From Lentisphaeria bacterium UBA1784 (GTDB lineage Bacteria; Verrucomicrobiota; Lentisphaeria; Victivallales; Victivallaceae), in contig DCGG01000100.1 of NCBI GenBank assembly GCA_002315455.1, forward strand, positions 1 through 6,799: a DNA stretch of 6,799 nt. Reading direction: 5' to 3'. The position numbers and the translations under genes were made by a program. The notes beneath the pieces are model-generated. The model saw only the letters and a list, made by a program, of their open reading frames with translations, did no database searches and was not told the origin of the DNA. Of this stretch, positions 1-5,075 are shown piece by piece; within the stretch, counting starts at the first letter, position 1; each line of letters starts with the position of its first letter.

Positions 1-629
1 TTGCCGTTCTTGTCGTAGGCGAAGAAATCCATGAAACTGTAGGTGCCGTTCTGCATCACCAGCACCGGTTCGCCCTTGGTGTTTTTGCCGCCGATGAGGA
101 CGAAACGGTAGGTTTCGCTCATGTTGCCTCGGGTGACCTGCACCGGGAAACGCAGAAATTCTTTACCGTCCCGGGCCCGGAGCCCTACCAGACTGCGCCG
201 GAGGCTCAGGGGGAACTTCGGGCGCTCATTGTCAATGTAGAAGATCTCGTCTTCCCCGTCGGCATCCAGGTCGAAGGAGAGCACCGGGCAGAACCAGTCA
301 CCGGTGGGGATGCCCATGCCGAGGTCCTTTTTCCAGAGGACTTTGTTTGCCTGCAGGTCCAGCAGCGCGAGCTTGTAACTGTCGGTGTGGAAGCAGTAGG
401 CCTCCTGCCACGGATCGATGCGGACGCTTGCGGTGTACTTCACCAGCAGATGGCGTTTGTCCTTGATGGTCACGCAGGCTCCCCGGGCGTGATCAATGGG
501 TTGACCCATGTCGAAGCCGTTCACGACGCGCATTTTCGGGGGCAGTTTTGACTCTCCGGCCTCCGTCGTCGGCAGGAGACCGAGCAGACAGAGAACAAAC
601 GGCAAAGAAAACAGTTTCCGGGAACGCAT
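1..629 (-). CDS. Secreted rhamnogalacturonan-lyase-like (PL11-related) beta-propeller protein, 5' part only
   Basis: Open frame on the minus strand from ATG at 629 to the window edge, 209 codons with no stop; the C-terminus lies outside. The start is supported by AAGGGAAG at 635-642, five bases upstream, and by a clear signal peptide: basic RSRK, hydrophobic stretch at residues 6-20, likely cleavage after TEA (22-24). The mature part has W-K-K-D-L-G (99-104), then G-D-W-F-C-P (110-115), then a calcium-loop-like DLDADGEDEI (120-129). Later comes R-F-V-L-I-G-G (175-181) followed by G-E-P-V-L-V (186-191) and G-T-Y (195-197). This order resembles bacterial family 11 rhamnogalacturonan lyases (YesW-like), which cut the pectin RG-I backbone by beta-elimination outside the cytoplasm. 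The family call is from memory of motifs, and catalytic residues cannot be checked in a fragment. It could instead be a non-catalytic FG-GAP/PQQ-type propeller. It is divergent from the GH3 gene, which fits a shared role in plant glycan breakdown. Confidence 0.6.
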   Translation of the reverse strand, partial: MRSRKLFSLPFVLCLLGLLPTTEAGESKLPPKMRVVNGFDMGQPIDHARGACVTIKDKRHLLVKYTASVRIDPWQEAYCFHTDSYKLALLDLQANKVLWKKDLGMGIPTGDWFCPVLSFDLDADGEDEIFYIDNERPKFPLSLRRSLVGLRARDGKEFLRFPVQVTRGNMSETYRFVLIGGKNTKGEPVLVMQNGTYSFMDFFAYDKNG

Positions 630-848
630 GATTTCTTCCCTTGGGTTATTGTCCAAACTTTTGCGGCAGGGTGAGTTCTCATAAGGGAAGCCCATTCCTG
701 CGTTGCTTCAGCCGTTCCGCAAAAACGGCCGGAGAAACAAACACGGGTAAAAGTTAGCATGGCTTTCCCTGTTTTTCAAGGCGGAAACGAACAAAATTGA
801 AATCTTTGATAAACTCTCCAATCTTTTGACAAAACCTATGATTTCCGG

Positions 849-876
849 TTGCAAAAGTATGTTTTGTTTCTATATT
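849..876 (+). promoter_or_regulatory. Candidate promoter of the GH3 gene
   Basis: TTGCAA at 849-854 (four of six matches to TTGACA) and TATATT at 871-876 (five of six to TATAAT) are separated by 16 bases. Transcription would begin near 883, giving a leader of about 44 bases to the ATG at 927. The same pair with the same spacing occurs before the FG-GAP gene at 4357-4384. A start of transcription here would exclude the GTG at 882 as the translation start. Confidence 0.45.
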
Positions 877-914
877 AAATCGTGCGAAACGGATCATTCA
901 CAAAGATGCAAACA

Positions 915-920
915 CGGAGG
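915..920 (+). promoter_or_regulatory. Ribosome binding site deciding the GH3 start
   Basis: CGGAGG ends at 920. It stands six bases before ATG 927 and three bases before ATG 924. The six-base spacing is normal for a Shine-Dalgarno site, so 927 is preferred. Upstream candidates GTG 882 and ATG 906 have no such site. Confidence 0.7.
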
Positions 921-926
921 CCCATG

Positions 927-3455
927 ATGAATAACGCTCCTGACCTGAAGATGGAGGAGAAGATCTCCCGGATCATCTCCAAGCTGGACGATGAACAGAT
1001 GATGGCGCTCCTGCATGGACGTACCGGCATGACCTTCGGCAAGATCCCGGAGCAGGGAGTCCCGGAGGTGACGTGCGCGGACGGTCCGCAGGGCATCCGC
1101 ATGGAGAACGGCACCTTCACCACTGCTTTGCCTTGCGGTATGGCGCTGGCCGCCACATGGGACCCTGCGGAGGCGGAGGAATACGGCGCCGTCATCGCCC
1201 GGGAGGCCAAGGCGCTGGGCATTCAGGTCTCGCTGGGGCCGGGAGTGAACCTCATGCGTTCCCCCCTCTGTGGGCGGAATTTCGAATACTACGGGGAGGA
1301 CCCTGTCCTCGCCGGGAAGATCGGCGCCGGATACGTCCGGGGCTGTCAGGCCCGGGGTGTGGCCGCCACCCCAAAGCATCTGGCAATGAACAACCAGGAG
1401 CAATCCCGCACCCTCGCCTCCAGCAACTGTTCCCGCAAGACCCTGCGGGAACTCTATCTGGAAGCCTTTGAGATCATCATCAAAGAGGCACACCCGTGGG
1501 CGATGATGTCCAGTTACAACCGGATCAACGGCGTCTATGCCTCCCAGTGCGGCGAGACCCAGCAGAAGTTCGCCAAGGACGAGTGCGGCTTCGACGGCGT
1601 GATGATGTCCGACTGGGGCGGTACCCACGCCGCCATGGAAGCCCTCCGGGGCGGATTGGATCTGGAAATGGGCGGCTGTGAAGGCAACTGGATGCACGAG
1701 ACGCTGTGGCGGCAGATGATCGAGACCCGCTCCATCACCCGGAAGGAGTTGGAGGATCACGTCCGAAGGGTCCTGCGCCTCGCTTTTCGGACCATGGAGG
1801 CGAAGCCGGAGAATTCGGAACCGGGCGAGATCGCCACGGAACGTCACGCCGCCATCGCCCGGCGCATCGGCGGAGAAGCCAGCGTACTGCTGAAGAATCA
1901 GGGAGGCATTTTGCCCCTTGATCTGAAAAAATACCATCGAATCCTGGTCTGCGGTCCCTCGGCGGATTTCCGCCACTGCATCGGCAATTTGATCTTCTGC
2001 GGCGGTAGCGGAGCGGTACACCCCAAGTACGAGATCTCCGCGCTGGAGGCGATCCGGGAGCGTTGGGGGAAGACGTGCGAGATCACCTATGCGCCGGGAG
2101 AACTGTTTTCGGACGTTTCCTGCCTGCCCGACGAAGCGCTGGCGAAATGCCGTTGCGCCTTCTTTGAGAGCATGGAGGAGTGCATGGCCGGGAAAACTCC
2201 TTTCTTCACCGAAGACGAGACCGGGACGAGCCTTCGCTGGGGGGCTGCTCAGGCGGCGGGGTTCGATGCCGGCCCGGAGATCCTTCAGAATCGGGGGTTT
2301 GCGCTTCGCCTGCAGGCGGAATTCCGAATGGAAAAAAACAGTTCTGCGGATTGCGGGCTTTATCTCTCCGGTTTTGCCGACATCACTTTTTCCGTGAACG
2401 GCAAGACGGTTTTCGACAGCCGGGACCGGGCCCATGGCGTTGTTCCCTTCCGGGCGGAGGCCGGGGCGGATGGATTGTGCCGCGTTGAACTGACGGCCAG
2501 CCGCAGGATCATCCGCAACATGTTCGGCGCCTGTGAGATCCGGTTCCTGAAGGAGCAGGACCGTTCCGTCCTGCGCAAGGAGGTGCTCGCCAAGGCGAAG
2601 GAGGCCGATCTGGTGATTTACGTGGGCGGCAACAACCACTCCTGGGACAAGGAAGGCATCGGTTCTGATAACACCGGCAAGGACATCCCCTCCTACGCTC
2701 CCGTCGGCGGACAGAGCGAATTGATCTCTGCGCTGGCGGAGGCAAATCCCAACACCGTGGTGGCGCTGATCAACGGTTCTGCGCTGGAGGTGGAACCGTG
2801 GATCGACCGGGTCCCGGCGGTCGTGGAGTTCTGGTATCCCGGACAGGAGACGGGCCGCGTCATCACCGACGTGCTTTCCGGGGAGGCCGCGCCCGGCGGA
2901 CGGCTTCCCTTCACCTGGGGCAGGCGTTTGGAGGACTACGCCTGCCACGGAAACAACACTTTCTATTTCGACGTGGATGCCTGGTGGCCGCAGGTGGAGT
3001 ACAAGGAAGGCATCTTCATCGGCTACCGTCATTTTGACCGGGCGGGGATCAAACCCCGGTTTCCCTTCGGGTACGGTCTGAACTACACGACCTTCGACTG
3101 CAAGGCGGAGGCTCCTTCCGTCTCCGGGAACGTGGGAGATAAGAGCGTTTCCGTGACGCTGAAGGGAAGGGTGGAGAACACCGGTTTCCGCGCCGGGAGC
3201 GAAGTGCTTCAGCTCTACGTGGCTCATCCCGGATGCAAGCGGGAAGTGCGTCCGGTGAAGGTCCTGCGAAACTTTGCCAAACTGGCGCTGAAGCCCGGAG
3301 AGAGCAGGGAGTTCTGCCTCAAACTCGCATGGCGGGACTTCGCCTTCTTTGACGAGGCGGCGGATGGTTTCGTGGCGGAACCCGGGAATTACGTCCTTCT
3401 GCTGGGCCGGAATGCCCGGGAGATCCTTTCCGAGTTTCCCATCGAACTCAAGTAG
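927..3455 (+). CDS. Glycoside hydrolase family 3 beta-glycosidase with PA14-like insert
   Basis: 842 residues from ATG 927, chosen for CGGAGG six bases upstream; the frame stays open back to GTG 882. GH3 enzymes remove terminal beta-linked sugars with retention. The N-terminal barrel shows GPGVNL (104-109), GRNFEYYGEDP (116-126), KH (150-151) followed by NNQE, M-S-S-Y-N, and MSDWGG with probable nucleophile Asp229. A PA14-like beta insert lies at about 415-545 inside the C-terminal alpha/beta sandwich. The sandwich then carries W-D-K-E-G, where Glu576 is the likely acid/base by comparison with PA14-type GH3 enzymes. FGYGLNYTTF (714-723) leads into a fibronectin-III-like domain around 745-825. 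The length fits this architecture. No signal peptide is seen, so the enzyme is probably cytoplasmic and acts on imported oligosaccharides. The exact sugar (glucose, xylose or other) cannot be read from sequence. No convincing intrinsic terminator follows directly. Confidence 0.93.
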   Translation: MNNAPDLKMEEKISRIISKLDDEQMMALLHGRTGMTFGKIPEQGVPEVTCADGPQGIRMENGTFTTALPCGMALAATWDPAEAEEYGAVIAREAKALGIQVSLGPGVNLMRSPLCGRNFEYYGEDPVLAGKIGAGYVRGCQARGVAATPKHLAMNNQEQSRTLASSNCSRKTLRELYLEAFEIIIKEAHPWAMMSSYNRINGVYASQCGETQQKFAKDECGFDGVMMSDWGGTHAAMEALRGGLDLEMGGCEGNWMHETLWRQMIETRSITRKELEDHVRRVLRLAFRTMEAKPENSEPGEIATERHAAIARRIGGEASVLLKNQGGILPLDLKKYHRILVCGPSADFRHCIGNLIFCGGSGAVHPKYEISALEAIRERWGKTCEITYAPGELFSDVSCLPDEALAKCRCAFFESMEECMAGKTPFFTEDETGTSLRWGAAQAAGFDAGPEILQNRGFALRLQAEFRMEKNSSADCGLYLSGFADITFSVNGKTVFDSRDRAHGVVPFRAEAGADGLCRVELTASRRIIRNMFGACEIRFLKEQDRSVLRKEVLAKAKEADLVIYVGGNNHSWDKEGIGSDNTGKDIPSYAPVGGQSELISALAEANPNTVVALINGSALEVEPWIDRVPAVVEFWYPGQETGRVITDVLSGEAAPGGRLPFTWGRRLEDYACHGNNTFYFDVDAWWPQVEYKEGIFIGYRHFDRAGIKPRFPFGYGLNYTTFDCKAEAPSVSGNVGDKSVSVTLKGRVENTGFRAGSEVLQLYVAHPGCKREVRPVKVLRNFAKLALKPGESREFCLKLAWRDFAFFDEAADGFVAEPGNYVLLLGRNAREILSEFPIELK

Positions 3456-3501
3456 AGCAGGCGCATATTGATCGGACCGTCTGTTTGACGCGAAATTCTT
3501 T

Positions 3502-3630
3502 TTACGCAAAAGTGGCGATGGTCTGCCAGTAACCCGCAAGATTCGTGTCCGCGTTGCACCAGGCGATGTTGTCGGTGCCGTGATGCGCAGCGAAGTCCTT
3601 ATTCTCTGGCACCTCTCCCGCAAAGGGGAA
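3502..3630 (-). pseudogene. Remnant of the C-terminus of an FG-GAP/VCBS protein
   Basis: Between a TGA at 3631-3633 and a TAA at 3502-3504 the minus strand is open for 42 codons. The end reads GTDNIAWCNADTNLAGYW, then QTIATFA and stop. This resembles the last blade of the neighbouring FG-GAP protein (D-V-L-V-R-N-L-A-S-G-A-L-G-Y-W, ending T-W-A-V-I-A): same orientation, similar blade core, and both end at the blade-closing strand. The calcium loop expected before the core is lost (AAHHG where DxDGDG would stand). There is no start codon, no ribosome site and a stop just upstream. I infer the leftover tail of a paralogue after deletion. The match is short, so chance remains possible. Confidence 0.4.
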
Positions 3631-3659
3631 TCAATGATTCTCTGTTCAGAGAAAAGGAC

Positions 3660-3687
3660 TGTTGCAAAACGGTGAGGTTTCGCAACA
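3660..3687 (-). terminator. Intrinsic terminator of the FG-GAP gene
   Basis: Arms TGTTGCAAAAC (3660-3670) and GTTTCGCAACA (3677-3687) pair over 11 bases with one mismatch around a six-base loop. Read on the minus strand the hairpin is followed by a T-rich stretch (TCCTTTTCTCT). It stands about 30 bases after the FG-GAP stop codon. The plus-strand side continues with CCCCCG and lacks a T-run, so it is not an obvious terminator for the GH3 gene. Confidence 0.6.
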
Positions 3688-3718
3688 GCCCCCGAAGTAT
3701 TTTGTTTATGGAAAGGTT

Positions 3719-4321
3719 TTATGCGATGACGGCCCAGGTGGAATCGACATCGCTTCCGATCTCGTGCCACATGAAGTTATCGTTGCCGTCCCAGTAGCCC
3801 AAGGCTCCGGAGGCGAGGTTGCGGACCAGAACGTCTTCGCTGCCGTCTCCGTCGTAGTCGCCGAAGCCGGGGATCCCCCATTCGTCTTTGCTTGCCGTAG
3901 GATAGATACTACGGAAATCGTTACCGTTACAGTTCATGAAAGTCCCGATGTAACCGTTGTCGTTCCAAAGGACAATGTCAGCCTTGCCGTTGCCGTCAAA
4001 GTCGGCACATCCGATGGTTTCCCAGTCGCTGGTGACCGCGATCCCGAAACTGGTCCAGATCGGGATTCCCGCGGTGCCTTCGATGATGCCGGAGATATCC
4101 CACGCGCCCAGTGTACCATTGGAGTTGATGAGAATGTCATCGCACCCGTCGTTGTTCACGTCGCCGTATTCGATGCCCATGTCGCCGGAGGTGTTGACGG
4201 TGGTGCTGTTCGCCGTTCCCGCACTCAGGACATACATAGAGTCATAATACAATGTGACTCCCGTATTGGTGATGCCACTGGAGACATAGATGGCTGATAT
4301 GATTTTTCTCCCTGATCCCAA
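3719..4321 (-). CDS. Small FG-GAP/VCBS repeat protein with N-terminal AIDA-type repeat; start codon uncertain
   Basis: Open from TTG at 4321 to TAA at 3719, 200 codons. Residues 11-47 (TTG numbering) contain an imperfect pair of Y-V-x-S-x-G-x-T units, with MYVLSAGTANSTTVN, like the AIDA/autotransporter passenger repeats of large surface proteins. Three calcium-loop-like FG-GAP motifs follow: DVNNDGCDD (54-62), DFDGNGKAD (107-115) and DYDGDGSED (155-163). Each leads into a strand ending G-x-x-G-x-W/F or G-Y-W. This suggests about three blades of a propeller that is normally larger, so the protein may be a truncated or minimal family member. No signal peptide is visible. The Shine-Dalgarno AGGGAG (4308-4313) points to ATA at 4298-4300, not to the TTG; the first in-frame ATG near the N-terminus is at 4235-4237, without a ribosome site. 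Composition is poorer in G+C than the GH3 and lepA genes. It has its own promoter and terminator. Role unknown; surface binding is a guess. Confidence 0.65.
   Translation of the reverse strand: MGSGRKIISAIYVSSGITNTGVTLYYDSMYVLSAGTANSTTVNTSGDMGIEYGDVNNDGCDDILINSNGTLGAWDISGIIEGTAGIPIWTSFGIAVTSDWETIGCADFDGNGKADIVLWNDNGYIGTFMNCNGNDFRSIYPTASKDEWGIPGFGDYDGDGSEDVLVRNLASGALGYWDGNDNFMWHEIGSDVDSTWAVIA
4308..4313 (-). promoter_or_regulatory. Shine-Dalgarno of the FG-GAP gene, facing ATA rather than ATG
   Basis: AGGGAG on the minus strand lies seven bases before an in-frame ATA (4300-4298). The codons after it read S-A-I-Y-V-S-S-G, which would be a natural protein start if ATA were ATG. The TTG at 4321 lies upstream of this site and so cannot use it. 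Confidence 0.5.
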
Positions 4322-4356
4322 TTCCGGTTTTATTTACTGCAATCCAATCAGTTGAT

Positions 4357-4384
4357 AATATAACACGCAAATTCAGAATTGCAA
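4357..4384 (-). promoter_or_regulatory. Candidate promoter of the FG-GAP gene
   Basis: On the minus strand TTGCAA (4379-4384) and TATATT (4357-4362) are 16 bases apart, the same elements and spacing as before the GH3 gene. Transcription would start near 4350, about 50 bases before the Shine-Dalgarno-guided start. It begins about 28 bases past the T-run of the wbuC terminator, which separates the two units. Confidence 0.45.
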
Positions 4385-4412
4385 GCCACCGATTCCCCTG
4401 CGCCGGAGCATG

Positions 4413-4437
4413 AAAAAACGGTCCGAACGGCGGGCCG
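4413..4437 (-). terminator. Intrinsic terminator of the WbuC-family gene
   Basis: On the minus strand CGGCCCG (4431-4437) and CGGACCG (4419-4425) form a seven-base stem with one C-A mismatch around loop CCGTT, followed directly by six T (4413-4418). It lies 13-37 bases after the stop codon at 4450. Confidence 0.7.
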
Positions 4438-4449
4438 AGAGTTCGTCCG

Positions 4450-4842
4450 CTACACGTTCAGCGTGTCCTCGGGAGCAACGGGGGCGTAGGGGCCGGGTTT
4501 GACCTCGAGAAAGACGCAGGGGGTCAATACCTCGATGGAGTGCCACGTTCCCGCCGGGATCTCCAGTGAGGTCACATCCTCCCCCATGCGGTACTCCCGC
4601 AAAACCTGCCCCTTGTCGCCGTAGATCCGGCTGACGAATTTCCCCCGCAGGCAAGTCACCAGTTCCCACTTCCCCGGATGCCGCTGGATCGGGAAAACGC
4701 TCCCCGTTTGCGCCGCAATGCAGAGCCGGTTGACGGGGTCGTCCGTGTTTTCGTGCAGATTGAAATTGGTGCGGAGCCGCGGACTTGCGGCCGCCTTGGC
4801 CAGCAGTTCATCCAGCAGTTGGGGAGTGATGGTCTTTTCCAT
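4450..4842 (-). CDS. wbuC: WbuC-family cupin-fold metalloprotein
   Basis: 130 residues from ATG at 4842, with AGGAG about ten bases upstream. The N-terminal helix and S-P-R-L-R-T-N-F-N-L-H (20-30), then D-D-P-V-N-R-L-C-I-A (34-43), are the usual opening of WbuC-family proteins. Cupin motif 1 fits exactly as G47-x5-Q53-x-H55-x4-E60-x6-G67, but its first metal-binding His is Gln53. Motif 2 is P96-A-G-T-W-H101, followed by F-L-E-V-K-P-G-P-Y (111-119) typical of the family. Likely ligands are His55, Glu60 and His101. WbuC members are often found near O-antigen or other polysaccharide genes, but their reaction is not established. Here no such genes adjoin; it is a single-gene unit with its own promoter and terminator, divergent from lepA. 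The slightly short length and lack of a signal peptide suggest a small cytoplasmic protein. Confidence 0.87.
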   Translation of the reverse strand: MEKTITPQLLDELLAKAAASPRLRTNFNLHENTDDPVNRLCIAAQTGSVFPIQRHPGKWELVTCLRGKFVSRIYGDKGQVLREYRMGEDVTSLEIPAGTWHSIEVLTPCVFLEVKPGPYAPVAPEDTLNV

Positions 4843-4877
4843 TGTCTGACTTCTCCTGTGTTTTCGGTTTCACCCCT

Positions 4878-4906
4878 AATGTACCACCGCCGGACTCGTT
4901 TGTCAA
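4878..4906 (-). promoter_or_regulatory. Promoter of the WbuC-family gene
   Basis: On the minus strand a perfect -35 TTGACA (4901-4906) and TACATT (4878-4883, four of six matches to TATAAT) are separated by 17 bases. Transcription would start near 4871 and give a leader of about 29 bases containing the AGGAG ribosome site. Confidence 0.6.
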
Positions 4907-4955
4907 TCGGTCTCTCCGGTCCTCTCTCCTCCCTGAAATCCCGCTGCCGTGAAAC

Positions 4956-4979
4956 TTTTTGCAAGATTCTCCGCAAAAA
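4956..4979. repeat. Perfect inverted repeat in the wbuC-lepA intergenic region
   Basis: TTTTTGC (4956-4962) and GCAAAAA (4973-4979) are exact inverted copies around ten bases. Neither strand has a T-run after it, so it is not a terminator. It lies between the two divergent promoters, upstream of both, where a regulator could bind. Function unknown; a seven-base arm can arise by chance. Confidence 0.35.
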
Positions 4980-5003
4980 CCTGCGCGGATGCACGTTTCG
5001 GGA

Positions 5004-5032
5004 TTGCCCCCGGTACCGGAGAGTGCTATATT
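5004..5032 (+). promoter_or_regulatory. Candidate promoter of lepA
   Basis: TTGCCC (5004-5009, four of six) and TATATT (5027-5032, five of six) are 17 bases apart. Transcription would start near 5039, about 37 bases before the ATG. The spacer contains the perfect ten-base palindrome CCGGTACCGG (5010-5019), placed where a bound protein would block RNA polymerase. Confidence 0.5.
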
Positions 5033-5075
5033 ATATCCGAGGAATAACGTCTGACAACAAATCTTCAGGTTTCGC

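Larger units (their letters stand above)
630..926. other. Divergent intergenic region between the PL11-like and GH3 genes
   Basis: About 297 bases without a gene. The stretch from about 770 to 880 is markedly richer in A and T than the flanking genes and should hold control sequences for both directions. The plus-strand promoter candidate is listed separately. For the minus-strand gene the best pair I find is TTGAAA (774-779, minus) and TAACTT (751-756, minus) with a 17-base spacer. The -10 matches consensus at only three positions and the leader would be about 115 bases, so I hold it weakly. TTTTGACAAAA at 824-834 is an imperfect symmetric element (five-base arms around one base) that includes a consensus-like TTGACA with no fitting -10 downstream. 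No recognised operator, riboswitch or small RNA is visible. Confidence 0.4.

Noticed and set aside
521..760. Minus-strand 79-codon frame overlapping the start of the PL11-like gene
   Set aside because: It is in another frame. The frame from ATG 629 has a ribosome site, a signal peptide and family motifs, while this one has none.
882..926. GTG at 882 or ATG at 906 as the start of the GH3 protein
   Set aside because: Neither has a Shine-Dalgarno site, GTG 882 falls at the predicted transcription start, and CGGAGG points to 927.
3456..3510. A terminator directly after the GH3 stop (weak CGTC/GACG hairpin before CTTTTT)
   Set aside because: The stem has only four pairs and eight bases separate it from the T-run, too weak to call.
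894..3770. Very long minus-strand open frame (958 codons) opposite the GH3 gene
   Set aside because: It is the antisense of a high-GC gene with strong GH3 motifs. Its translation is rich in R, G, H and P without domain motifs, as expected for a shadow frame.
3662..4297. Plus-strand open frame of 211 codons over the FG-GAP gene
   Set aside because: The minus strand shows three calcium-loop motifs in register plus its own promoter and terminator. The plus-strand product only mirrors these and crosses the terminator hairpin.
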